From positions 1,533,416 to 1,597,415 of the forward strand of contig OY282494.1 in assembly GCA_958296385.1 (NCBI GenBank): a DNA stretch of 64,000 nt, read 5' to 3'. Positions 1-7,884 of this stretch are shown here, piece after piece. This DNA comes from an uncultured Dehalococcoidia bacterium. GTDB taxonomy: Bacteria; Chloroflexota; Dehalococcoidia; Lucifugimonadales; UBA3495. Within the stretch, counting starts at the first letter, position 1. Each line of letters begins with the position of its first letter. The translations under genes were made by a program, and so were the position numbers. The notes under the pieces are model-generated. The model did not search any database. It was not told the DNA's origin and worked only from the letters and a program-made list of their open reading frames with translations.

Positions 1-746
1 GCCAGGGCAACGAGCATAGCCACTACCCCGCCGCGCAGTATGCCGCCCTGGGCATCCTGGCCGCCCTGTATCACCGGGATTTTGGCGACGGCGACGGCGG
101 TTCGGGAACCGGGCAGCACATTGACGTATCCGCGCAGGAGGCGCTGATTACCTACTATACCGATGCACACCCGGCCCTCTTGTGGCGGCGGCTGGGGCAG
201 AACGTTACCCGCGTCGGCACCAACTCCACGCTGGTCATCCCGCTGGGCGCCTACCCCTGCAAGGACGGCTGGATTGCCGCCGGCGTCATCACGCCCCGGG
301 AATGGGACGCTCTGGCGCAATGGATTCACGAAGTCACTGGCAACGACGAAGTGCTTAGCGACGCGTATCGCGGGGGCAATCAGGACCGGGCCGAACACAT
401 TGACATCATAACCGCAATGTTTCTGGAGTTTGCCGAGAACTTTACCGTGCAGGAACTGTTCCACGAGGGGCAGCGGCGCAACCTGGTGTTTCTGCCGGTG
501 AACGACGTTGCCGACTTGCTGGCCGACCCGCAGCTGGCCGAATCCGGGTTCTGGACCGACATTGAACATGAGGATGCGGCCATCGGCACGCTGCAATACC
601 CGCTGGGCATCTTTCACAGCGACGAAGTTGCGCCCGGCAAGCGGCCGGCGCCGTCGCTGGGGGCCGACAATCTGGCGGTGTTCCGGGGTGAACTGGGGCT
701 GAACAGCGCAGAACTGGCCGCCTTGCGCGCCGACGGCATAATCTGA
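1..746 (+). CDS. CaiB/BaiF family III CoA-transferase, C-terminal part
   Basis: The reading frame is open from base 3 at the window edge, so the 5' end is missing; about 247 residues are visible. The family moves CoA between a CoA thioester and a carboxylic acid through an active-site Asp, which would lie upstream of this fragment. The family signature GTGQHIDVS followed by QEAL is read at about 108-150, and the end (ELAALRADGII) matches the usual 'L...GVI' terminus. It lies 40 bp before a Uma2 gene. The substrate cannot be judged from sequence. The last 15 bases of the gene (GACGGCATAATCTGA) recur before the second Uma2 gene, so the downstream duplication has copied this gene's end. Confidence 0.88.
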   Translation, partial: QGNEHSHYPAAQYAALGILAALYHRDFGDGDGGSGTGQHIDVSAQEALITYYTDAHPALLWRRLGQNVTRVGTNSTLVIPLGAYPCKDGWIAAGVITPREWDALAQWIHEVTGNDEVLSDAYRGGNQDRAEHIDIITAMFLEFAENFTVQELFHEGQRRNLVFLPVNDVADLLADPQLAESGFWTDIEHEDAAIGTLQYPLGIFHSDEVAPGKRPAPSLGADNLAVFRGELGLNSAELAALRADGII

Positions 747-786
747 TATTCAACAAACCCGCAATCACAAACCGGGGGATTTTGCA

Positions 787-1509
787 ATGGTAACTGTCAA
801 ACCGGAGCCTGCCGTTACACCGGAGATTACCACCAAGCCGGGGATTACCGACGGGGCCGACGAGGCCGAACCGGGGGTTGGGCTGCCGCTGGTGGGCGAG
901 CTGCGCCTGAACCTGTCTGCGCTGGGGGTGGATGGCAGCGCGCCGGATTTTGGCGAGCGGCTGTGCCAGCTGTCCAGCGACAACCATCCTTACGATTTCC
1001 AGTACTCGGCGCAAGGAGAGTTAATCGTAATGCCTCCTACCGGCTTCGAAAGCAATATAGGCGAAACCGAAATCAACATCCAATTGGGAATATGGCGGTA
1101 CTCGAACGGCGGAATGAGCTCCTCTCAAACGTCGCTTTTCCGTCTGCCCAGCGGCGCGGCTTTTATGCCTGATGCTGCCTGGATTACGCAGGAACGCTTC
1201 GATAATCTGACTGATTTGGAGATGCGCGGCGGGGTTAACGGTGCGCCTGATTTTGTGGTGGAGGTGCGCTCGCGGAGTGACCGGCTGCCGCCTTTGCTGA
1301 CCAAGATGCAGGAATGGATGGACGGGGGGGCGCGGCTGGGGTGGCTGCTGGATTACCGCACCCGCCGCGTCCATATTTACCGCCCCGGCCAAGCAGTGGA
1401 GGTGTTGGAAAATCCGGAGACGCTCTCCGGAGAGGACGTGCTGCCCGGTTTTACCTTTGAGGTACGCCGTCTGATTTTTGACCGCCTGAATCCCGCTGCA
1501 TCTGAATAA
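787..1509 (+). CDS. Uma2 family putative endonuclease (DUF820), copy 1 of tandem pair
   Basis: A 240-residue protein of the Uma2/DUF820 family, which has a PD-(D/E)XK nuclease fold and is greatly expanded in cyanobacteria and Chloroflexota; its cellular role is unknown. Visible motifs are PDAAW (128-132) and PDFVVEVRSRSD (154-165), giving the Asp155...Glu159-x-Arg161 pattern, then GWLLDYRTRRVHIYRPG (185-201), the usual C-terminal strand pair. The first 40 residues are Pro/Glu-rich and vary between copies. The ATG follows GGGGG at about 8 bp. It is roughly 85 percent identical by eye to the next gene, so the duplication is recent. Nuclease activity is inferred from the fold only. Confidence 0.85.
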   Translation: MVTVKPEPAVTPEITTKPGITDGADEAEPGVGLPLVGELRLNLSALGVDGSAPDFGERLCQLSSDNHPYDFQYSAQGELIVMPPTGFESNIGETEINIQLGIWRYSNGGMSSSQTSLFRLPSGAAFMPDAAWITQERFDNLTDLEMRGGVNGAPDFVVEVRSRSDRLPPLLTKMQEWMDGGARLGWLLDYRTRRVHIYRPGQAVEVLENPETLSGEDVLPGFTFEVRRLIFDRLNPAASE

Positions 1510-1554
1510 CGCTTGACGGCATAATCTGACAGTCAACAAACGGGGGGATTTGCA

Positions 1555-2277
1555 ATGGTTACCGTGAAACCGGAACGTACCGTAGAGCCGGAACGTACCG
1601 TCAAGCCGGGGCTTGACGACGGAGCCGACGAGGCTGAACCGGGGGTTGGGCTGCCGGTGGGGGGTGAGCTGCGCTTGGACCTGTCTGCGCTGGGGGTGGA
1701 TGGCAGCGCGCCAGATTTTGGCGAGCGGCTGTGCCGGTTGTCCAGCGACAACCACCCCTACGATTTCCAGTATTCGGCGCAAGGAGAGTTAATCGTAATG
1801 GCCCCTACCGGCCCCGACAGCAACATCGGTGAAAACGAAATCAACATATTCCTGGGAATGTGGCGGCATGGGTATGGCGGAATGAGCTACTCCCAAACGG
1901 TGCTGTTCCGTCTGCCCAGCGGTGCGGCGTATATGTCTGATGCTGCCTGGATTACGCAGGAACGCGACGATAATTTGACCGATTTGGAGCGGCGCGGTGG
2001 GGTCAACGGCGCGCCGGATTTTGTGGTGGAGGTGCGCTCGCGGAGTGACCGGCTGCCGCCTTTGCTGGCCAAGATGGAGGAATGGATGGACGGGGGCGCG
2101 CGGCTGGGGTGGCTGCTGGATTACCGCACCCGGCGCGTCCATATTTACCGCCCCGGCCAGGCCGTGGAGGTGTTGGAAAATCCGGAGACGCTCTCCGGCG
2201 AGGACGTGCTGCCCGGTTTTACCTTTGCGGTACGCCGTCTGATTTTTGACCGACTGAACCCCGTCGAATCCGAATAA
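1555..2277 (+). CDS. Uma2 family putative endonuclease (DUF820), copy 2 of tandem pair
   Basis: This is the second 240-residue Uma2 protein, with the same PDFVVEVRSRSD active-site stretch and GWLLDYRTRRVHIY strand. Differences from copy 1 cluster in the N-terminal Pro/Glu-rich segment (VKPERTVEPERTVKPG is itself a short repeat) and in residues 85-115. Its leader (GACGGCATAATCTGA, then TCAACAAAC and GGGGGATTTGCAATGGT) repeats the leader of copy 1. The duplicated unit therefore starts inside the end of the preceding CoA-transferase gene. The two genes are 45 bp apart and probably co-transcribed. The function is as uncertain as for copy 1. Confidence 0.85.
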   Translation: MVTVKPERTVEPERTVKPGLDDGADEAEPGVGLPVGGELRLDLSALGVDGSAPDFGERLCRLSSDNHPYDFQYSAQGELIVMAPTGPDSNIGENEINIFLGMWRHGYGGMSYSQTVLFRLPSGAAYMSDAAWITQERDDNLTDLERRGGVNGAPDFVVEVRSRSDRLPPLLAKMEEWMDGGARLGWLLDYRTRRVHIYRPGQAVEVLENPETLSGEDVLPGFTFAVRRLIFDRLNPVESE

Positions 2278-2323
2278 CGCTTGCCCGAATAACGTTCATC
2301 AGAACGCTCATCCGGCAACCGTT

Positions 2324-2353
2324 ACGCTCGTACCATCTACGCTCGTACCATCT
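2324..2353 (+). repeat. 15-bp perfect tandem repeat, two units
   Basis: Two exact head-to-tail copies of ACGCTCGTACCATCT lie in the 95-bp gap between the second Uma2 gene and the next CoA-transferase, just upstream of that gene's GGAG ribosome binding site near 2361. It could be a regulator site or simple slippage; nothing more can be read. Confidence 0.6.
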
Positions 2354-2372
2354 ATCTATCGGAGCTGTCGCT

Positions 2373-3626
2373 ATGACTTCTACTGCCCGGACATCCTCCA
2401 TTGCCCGAACATCCCCGCTGGCCGGCATCCGCGTTGTCGAGTTTGGCCCTTACGTGGCGTTGCCGCTTACGGGGCGTATTCTCGGTTCGCTGGGGGCTGA
2501 GGTTATTAAGGTGGAGACTAACAAGGTGCTGGATGAGATGGCGTTTATACCGGCCTGGTCGCGGGGGGCGGGGCAGCCGGAGTATCAGCGGGGCAAGAAA
2601 CGGATTACGCTGGACGTGCGTACTCCGGAGGGGCGGGACTTGATGCTGGCGCTGGCCGGCGTCAGTGATGTCTTTATGACCAACTTTCGCCGCAACGTGC
2701 TTGACCGCTGGGGCATTGACTTTCCGGCGATACGGGAGCGGCGGGCTGACTGTATCATCATGTGGCAAACCGGGCTGGGCGGGCATGGGCCGTATTACAC
2801 CTACAAATCCTTTGGGATTCTGGTGCAGCATCTGTCCGGCGTGTCGCTGATGACGGGGGAGGCGGATGAGCCGCCGGGCGTGGTGAACACGTCGTACTCC
2901 GATTATCATACCGGCGTGTTTCAGCCGGCGGCTATCATCGCCGCCCTGATGCGGCGGCGGCTGACGGGCAAGACGGCTACTATGGAGTCGTCCATCTTTA
3001 AGTCGGGGGTGGCAACTTGCGGGCCGGCGCTGCTGGATTATCAGGTGAACAACCGGATGCCGGAGCGACGGGGCAATCGGGACGCTTACGCGGCGCCGCA
3101 CGGGGTGTATCCCTGCGCCGGCATTGACCGTTACATCGCCATCTCGGCCGCCAACGATGGGCAATGGCGCGGTCTGCGGGGGGCGATGGGCGACCCGGGT
3201 TGGGCGGCCGCGCCGGAATACGAAACGCGCATCGGACGCCGCCGCAACGAAACTGCGCTGGACGACGGCATCGCCGCCTGGACGCGTCCGCAGGATTCGG
3301 CAGAGCTGATGGGGGCGTTGCAGGCCGCCGGCGTACCGGCCGGGCTGGTTGCGCAGGGACAAGACCTGCACGACAGCCGGCATCTGCAATCCCGAAAGTT
3401 TTATCAGGATACGCGCTATTGGGAGGCGGAACGCGGCGTAAAGGCCACCGAGTGGGCGGAGGGCGAGAGCGTGTCATGGTCAATTCCCGCCCGCCTGTCG
3501 GAAACGCCGATTGCCTTTGGCGAATACCGGAACATCGGGGCCGACAACGCCTACGTATTCGGCGAATTGCTGGGCCTGCCCTCCGCTGAGATAGCACGGC
3601 TGGAGGAGGGCGGCGTTATTTACTGA
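2373..3626 (+). CDS. CaiB/BaiF family III CoA-transferase
   Basis: A complete 417-residue family III CoA-transferase, the normal length for the family. The N-terminal Rossmann part carries the typical PLTGRILGSLGAEVIKVE (residues 31-48). The candidate catalytic Asp is Asp177 in SYSDYHTG, near the position of Asp169 in formyl-CoA transferase. The C-terminal region has the usual GAPAGLV-like segment (AAGVPAGLVAQGQDLHDSRHLQSR) and ends ARLEEGGVIY. The ATG follows GGAGCTGTCGCT. With the CoA-transferase fragment upstream and the two-subunit transferase at 9-10.5 kb, the area is rich in acyl-CoA chemistry, but the substrate is not predictable. Confidence 0.92.
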   Translation: MTSTARTSSIARTSPLAGIRVVEFGPYVALPLTGRILGSLGAEVIKVETNKVLDEMAFIPAWSRGAGQPEYQRGKKRITLDVRTPEGRDLMLALAGVSDVFMTNFRRNVLDRWGIDFPAIRERRADCIIMWQTGLGGHGPYYTYKSFGILVQHLSGVSLMTGEADEPPGVVNTSYSDYHTGVFQPAAIIAALMRRRLTGKTATMESSIFKSGVATCGPALLDYQVNNRMPERRGNRDAYAAPHGVYPCAGIDRYIAISAANDGQWRGLRGAMGDPGWAAAPEYETRIGRRRNETALDDGIAAWTRPQDSAELMGALQAAGVPAGLVAQGQDLHDSRHLQSRKFYQDTRYWEAERGVKATEWAEGESVSWSIPARLSETPIAFGEYRNIGADNAYVFGELLGLPSAEIARLEEGGVIY

Positions 3627-3659
3627 TGCGCCGGCCGCGCGCAGCGTTGCGTTTCAGGG

Positions 3660-4125
3660 GGGTTTGGTCAAGTCATGATGGGTCATCCTCTGGGAGTGGG
3701 TTTTTCGGTTGGCTGGTATCGGGCGTTTATCGGGCGGTGGGTTTGGTTGGTTTGTGTCGGAGATTCAAGTCGTTGTCAGCCCTACGGCCGGAGGTTGGTA
3801 CGCAACTATTTTGTACCTTCATTTTACGTGGCCTATCCCTAATGAGAGGACAGCACGCGGGCTGAAGCTCGATACCCTGCGGAGGCAGCCCACGCCGTGA
3901 AAGCGGGGATGGGACTACCCTTGCCGATTGCGATTTTGCTGACTGGCCGTTTTTGACTTGAATCTCCGGCGGTTGTGCTAGCGGTGTGATGGCCCCGGTT
4001 CCTCAGGGGTGTTCTCGAGCGAGGACGGCTGAGGGGGGATTGGTTGGTTGATTTGCCCGATAGATGTATCTTACACGAACTGATGTACGGTTGCAAGGGG
4101 TTGGGGTCGTTGATTTTTGGGATTT
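3660..4125 (+). ncRNA. Structured repeat element, copy 1 (candidate mobile non-coding RNA)
   Basis: An approximately 465-bp intergenic element also found at 54040-54475 (+) and 57600-58055 (-). A perfect 14-bp inverted repeat, CGGAGATTCAAGTC at 3758-3771 and GACTTGAATCTCCG at 3955-3968, closes a 211-nt core. The core contains GCGGGCTGAAGCTCGATACCC and GCCGTGAAAGCG, both conserved in all copies. Downstream a hairpin pairs 4001-4006 with 4029-4034 and, inside it, 4011-4016 with 4021-4026. Short reading frames across it do not match between copies, so it is not coding. The family is unknown to me; HEARO/omega-RNA is possible. A palindrome (4150-4172) and a decayed CATTCTGAGCGC-type tail (about 4200-4250) follow. 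Confidence 0.6.
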
Positions 4126-4149
4126 GACGGTGAGGCGTGGGGGCTTCCG

Positions 4150-4172
4150 CTGGGGGAAATCATTTCCCCCAG
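4150..4172. repeat. CTGGGGG...CCCCCAG palindrome, copy 1
   Basis: A 10-bp perfect stem (CTGGGGGAAA with TTTCCCCCAG) around a TCA loop, flanked by CCGC and ACCCCCTCGG. The same hairpin, with AAA/TTT changed to ACA/TGT and the same TCA loop, occurs at 56000-56022. The paired change suggests a REP-like repeat whose hairpin is maintained. Confidence 0.7.
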
Positions 4173-4256
4173 ACCCCCTCGGTGTGTCTTTGGGGGCAAG
4201 GGGCTGCTGCGGCGTTGGGGTTTTGCGCTGTGTTCGGAATGACAGGTTAGGGGCGG

Positions 4257-6368
4257 TTAAGGCGTAACTTGCAGCTCAACTTCGGCTATTTTGCGCCCGC
4301 TTTCGTACACGTACAGCCAGTAGCGGCCCGGCGCCCAGCGGCGCGGGGGCATCGGGCCTATGGAGAACCACTGCGTGCCGCCGCTGTAACCGGCGCGGGC
4401 GGTTAGCTCGGAATTGCGCCGGCTGTACTCAAAGCCGTCCTCGTAGAACTCGGCAATCGTGAGCTGTATGGTGCGGAGGCCGGAATCCATTTGGTGGGTG
4501 TATTCTACGTTCAGCCATACGACGTCGTTGACGGCGGCGGCGGAGAACTGCGTTAGCGGCGAACCGCGCTCTCCGATGGACACGTAGGCGGCGGTGAGCT
4601 GCCCGTTGACGGCGGGGATGGCGGAGTCAACCGGCCGGGTATCCCGCGCTCCGGTGTCGTAGGGTTCCGTGCCGTTGTACCAGCGATCTACGACACTCCG
4701 GGCGGCGGCCGTATCCGATGGGGATACGAAAGACGAGGTAAGCTGGTCAATGCCTACGGCAGTCCCGGGCATATCGTCGGCGTGGTCATCGGCAGTGGAC
4801 AGGAGGTAGAGCGTGCGGAGGCCGCGCCGGAAAGCGGGTTCGCCCAGGCGTTGGTACAGGTCCACAAAAAGCCGTTCGCCGAGGGCGTAGTTGCAGGAAA
4901 AGGCGCCCGAATCACGCTGGGCCGCCAGACCCTCCAGCGTCTGGATGCTGCGCGCGGCGGCGCAGGGCGTGTTGGTCACTCCCACCGTCCGGCCGATGCG
5001 GGCCAGTTCCGCGATGGAGGCCAGAAAATCGGACGCGCCCTCGTCAATCCAATCGGCGTTGCTGCTCCAATAGTAATGCGCCACTTCGTGGGCAATCACG
5101 TGGCCGGCGCTCTCGGCTTCCTGGCTGCCGTCGTCGGCGTCAAATTCGGGGAGGATGGCGATGTGAGTGCCGAAATTGGTGCCGACGGACGAGGCGGCGA
5201 CGGCGTTCTCAAACAGGACGACGACGTAGTTAGTGGGGAATGGCACGTCCATAAAGGATTCGGCCTGGCGCACGGAATGTTCCAGCAAATCCATACTGCG
5301 GGGCACGCCGGCGCCGGTGCTGATGATTGCCAAATCCACCCGTCCGGCGTGGGGCAGCTCAATGGAGCGTTCCTCAATGACGGCCCGGCTGGGGTCGAGC
5401 AGGGTGTCGACCAGGGCGGGGTTGACCTTGCTGACGCCGCCCAGCACGGCGACGACTTTGGCCCAGCCATCGGTGATTCCGCCGGCCAGCGTGGGGTGGT
5501 CCAGAATCCGGCGCAGCGTATCCGGCGAGAGGAATACCAGCTGGCGCAGCGCCATCAACGTCGTTGCGTCGGCGGGTTCCAGGGACGGCAGAAAGGGCAT
5601 GGCAGAAATGCGGCGGGCCGACGGGGCGTCCTGCTGCGCGATGGCGTGGAGATGCTCGACGGCGGCGAGTTCCGTATCCAGCAGGCCATCGGCAACCCAG
5701 CTATAGCCGAGCAGGTTGTCGGCTACGTTGGGATAAGAGGCGGCCAGCGTAATCAAGTCTTCCGCCGCCACCCGCTCGCTGTCGTTAATCCCGTCGGCCA
5801 GCCAGGGCAGCGCCTTAATCCGGGCCGCCGCCGCCGGCGCCTGCTGCTCCAGGTAGGGGCCGTTGCGCAAATCCCGGAACATCAACAGCATGGACGGCGA
5901 TGGTGACGCAGTCGGTGCAACGGGAGCGCCGGGGATCGCGGGGCGCGGGGTTGGTGGTGGGGCCAGGGCCGGAGTTGGAGCGGGGACGTCCGCGGACCGG
6001 GCCGGCGCCGGCGTGGGGCTTACGGGGGCCGGCGTCGGGGTGGTTCCGGTTGAGGCAGTTTCAGTTGACGGGGCCGGCGCAGCGGGGTGCGGCGCGGCGC
6101 CGGATGACGCAACGGGTTCCGGCGTCCGGATGCTGGCCGCAGCGCCGTCGGGCGCGCTGGCCTGGGATTGAGTGGCCACCCGCGTGCTGATAATCCGGGC
6201 CCGGGCGTCGTCGATGACCGCTTGCAATTCGGGAGTGGGCGGCGGCGCCGGCTCGCCGCACGCCAGAACCGCCGTCAACAGGATGACGGCAAACAGCAGC
6301 AGCGCCGGGCTATGGGAGCTCCGGCGGCTCGAACGGCGGCCAGCCAAAAAGCGCAGCATAAAACGCAT
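4257..6368 (-). CDS. Lipoprotein with HExxH zinc metalloprotease domain
   Basis: About 703 residues from the ATG at 6368; an upstream TTG (6413) and a second ATG (6359) are alternatives, and none has a clear ribosome binding site. Arg-rich N-terminus, hydrophobic segment, and lipobox LTAVLAC (Cys37) predict an outer-face lipoprotein. A Pro/Ala/Thr-rich linker (about 45-160) leads to helical repeats of the 'LPWLADGI..SE' type (185-310). The peptidase domain has HEVAHYYW (427-434) and DWIDEGASDF, whose Glu443 is the likely third zinc ligand. That spacing fits the peptidase-MA superfamily better than classical M1. The C-terminal 150 residues look like a beta-rich domain. The substrate is unknown. 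Confidence 0.8.
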   Translation of the reverse strand: MRFMLRFLAGRRSSRRSSHSPALLLFAVILLTAVLACGEPAPPPTPELQAVIDDARARIISTRVATQSQASAPDGAAASIRTPEPVASSGAAPHPAAPAPSTETASTGTTPTPAPVSPTPAPARSADVPAPTPALAPPPTPRPAIPGAPVAPTASPSPSMLLMFRDLRNGPYLEQQAPAAAARIKALPWLADGINDSERVAAEDLITLAASYPNVADNLLGYSWVADGLLDTELAAVEHLHAIAQQDAPSARRISAMPFLPSLEPADATTLMALRQLVFLSPDTLRRILDHPTLAGGITDGWAKVVAVLGGVSKVNPALVDTLLDPSRAVIEERSIELPHAGRVDLAIISTGAGVPRSMDLLEHSVRQAESFMDVPFPTNYVVVLFENAVAASSVGTNFGTHIAILPEFDADDGSQEAESAGHVIAHEVAHYYWSSNADWIDEGASDFLASIAELARIGRTVGVTNTPCAAARSIQTLEGLAAQRDSGAFSCNYALGERLFVDLYQRLGEPAFRRGLRTLYLLSTADDHADDMPGTAVGIDQLTSSFVSPSDTAAARSVVDRWYNGTEPYDTGARDTRPVDSAIPAVNGQLTAAYVSIGERGSPLTQFSAAAVNDVVWLNVEYTHQMDSGLRTIQLTIAEFYEDGFEYSRRNSELTARAGYSGGTQWFSIGPMPPRRWAPGRYWLYVYESGRKIAEVELQVTP

Positions 6369-6494
6369 TATAGCCCAAACACACGCCGCCGCAAAACAAG
6401 TCCGATGTCGCAAGCCTGGCGGCTGCGGTGGGTTATAATGCGGCTACGGCAGGCGTTGCCGATGCGCGATTGACGATTGACGGAGGATGCACTG

Positions 6495-7247
6495 ATGGGA
6501 AAACTGGACGGCAGAGTGGCGCTGATTACCGGCTCAGGCCGCAACATTGGGCGGGCGACGGCTTTGATGATGGCCGCGGAGGGCGCCAACATCGTGGTGA
6601 ACGCCCGCAGCAATCGGGACGAGGCGGAGGCTACCGCCGCTGCGGTGGAGGAGCTGGGCGTCAAGGCGCTGCCAGTGCTGGCGGACGTGGCGCAGAAAGA
6701 CCAGGTGGACGCGATGATTGACGCCGCAATGTCGGCCTTTGGGCGCATTGACATACTGGTGAACAACGCGGCCATCCGCCCGCACAAGCCCTTTACCGAG
6801 CTGACGGTGGCGGATTGGGAACACGTGCGCGGCGTGGTGCTGGACGGGTCGTTTTACACGGTGCGCGGGGTCATTGAGCAGATGGTGGCGAACGACTTTG
6901 GACGCATCGTGTTTCTGACCGGCGACGGGGCGTTTCGGGGCAGCGCGCTGCGGGCGCACGTATCGGCGGCCAAGATGGGGATGGTGGGAATGGCGCGCAG
7001 CCTGGCCTCCGAGTTTGCCGGGAATAACATCCGGGTCAACGTGGTATCGCCAGGCAGCATTGACACCAGCCGGGCCAACCCGGAATGGTACGCCGGCCGG
7101 CCTCCGGACGCCGCCGGGATACCGCTGGGCCGACAGGGTAAGCCGGAGGAGATTGCGGCGACGGTTACTTTTTTGTGCACCGACGACGGGGGGTTTATTA
7201 CCGGGCAGACGATACACGTGAACGGGGGGCAGGGGTACTTTGGGTAG
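6495..7247 (+). CDS. SDR family oxidoreductase lacking the catalytic Tyr
   Basis: A 250-residue classical short-chain dehydrogenase/reductase. I start at 6495 because GGAGG lies at 6482-6486; the longer frame adds six residues. The NAD(P)-binding TGSGRNIG (12-19), NNAA (90-93) and the C-terminal GQTIHVNGG are present. The YxxxK motif reads HVSAAK, so Val156 sits where the catalytic Tyr belongs while Lys160 is kept. The usual Ser about 13 residues earlier is replaced within LTGDGAF. The fold is clear, but ordinary SDR catalysis is doubtful; it may use other residues or only bind a ligand. It is transcribed divergently from the lipoprotein gene. Confidence 0.88.
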   Translation: MGKLDGRVALITGSGRNIGRATALMMAAEGANIVVNARSNRDEAEATAAAVEELGVKALPVLADVAQKDQVDAMIDAAMSAFGRIDILVNNAAIRPHKPFTELTVADWEHVRGVVLDGSFYTVRGVIEQMVANDFGRIVFLTGDGAFRGSALRAHVSAAKMGMVGMARSLASEFAGNNIRVNVVSPGSIDTSRANPEWYAGRPPDAAGIPLGRQGKPEEIAATVTFLCTDDGGFITGQTIHVNGGQGYFG

Positions 7248-7257
7248 GTGAGGGAGG

Positions 7258-7884
7258 CTAGAGGCTGCTCAGAAATTGGGCAACCTGTGCGAATGCCGGC
7301 GCTGTCCAATCCCATACGCCGGCATCAGCCGCTTCACCGAGGCGGCGGCCGGGTTCGTTGCCGGCGGCGAGGTACGCGTACAAACGGGTTTTGCCCAGTT
7401 GACGATCGGGGACGCCGGCGGCAGATAAGCAAACGATGTACTGGTCAATGCACGGCGATTCCGGCCGGTCTGCGATAGAACGCAGGCAAAGGTCTTCCAT
7501 TGTTCCCGGCGATGCGCCATCGGGGAGTATGGCAACCGAAACGCTCAAGTTGCCGGTTTGAGCGGGTTGCCACGGCGACGATGGCGCCGGGAGATTAGCG
7601 TTGGCCAAAGCGTCGCGCAGGCTTTGGAATGATGATGCCGCGCTGGCGTCAGCATCCCGGACAATGCCCAACCTACGCAGGCGGGTAAGATTATCGGAGC
7701 GCGCAAGCACGTTGGACAGGAAAGGACGGAAGTTAGCAGTTCCTCTTACTGCTGCTATCTGAACGTCGGGCTTGTTTAAATGCCTCAGCAAAGCGGCGCA
7801 AAACCTGGCGTCATCAATGCCCTCAACCAGCAACAAAGCATCGCTCTCTATATCATCGAAGTCGAACTGGTTTCTACGCGGCAT
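7258..7884 (-). CDS. Toprim-like protein (DUF3226/DUF4435-type) paired with AAA ATPase
   Basis: 208 residues from the ATG at 7884, which overlaps the stop of the ATPase gene by one base (TGATG), implying translational coupling. LLLVEGIDDARF (18-29) supplies the Toprim Glu21, and IVRDADAS (74-81) the DxD pair Asp77/Asp79. Toprim proteins bind Mg2+ and cut or rejoin nucleic acid phosphodiesters. Partners of this kind next to AAA15-type ATPases include the OLD family and the PARIS system (AriA/AriB). The resemblance here is at the level of domain order and motifs, so PARIS-like is an inference. The last 60 residues carry no motif I know. Confidence 0.75.
   Translation of the reverse strand: MPRRNQFDFDDIESDALLLVEGIDDARFCAALLRHLNKPDVQIAAVRGTANFRPFLSNVLARSDNLTRLRRLGIVRDADASAASSFQSLRDALANANLPAPSSPWQPAQTGNLSVSVAILPDGASPGTMEDLCLRSIADRPESPCIDQYIVCLSAAGVPDRQLGKTRLYAYLAAGNEPGRRLGEAADAGVWDWTAPAFAQVAQFLSSL

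Noticed and set aside
3626-3900. Short plus-strand frames in structured repeat copy 1
   Set aside because: The corresponding frames in copies 2 and 3 differ by indels, so coding is not conserved.
3758-3968. Structured element as a group II intron
   Set aside because: No reverse transcriptase or domain V-like AGC triad hairpin could be found; GTGAAAGC alone is too weak.
4782-5906. Plus-strand 374-residue frame opposite the lipoprotein peptidase
   Set aside because: Shadow of the gene that carries the lipobox and HExxH motif.
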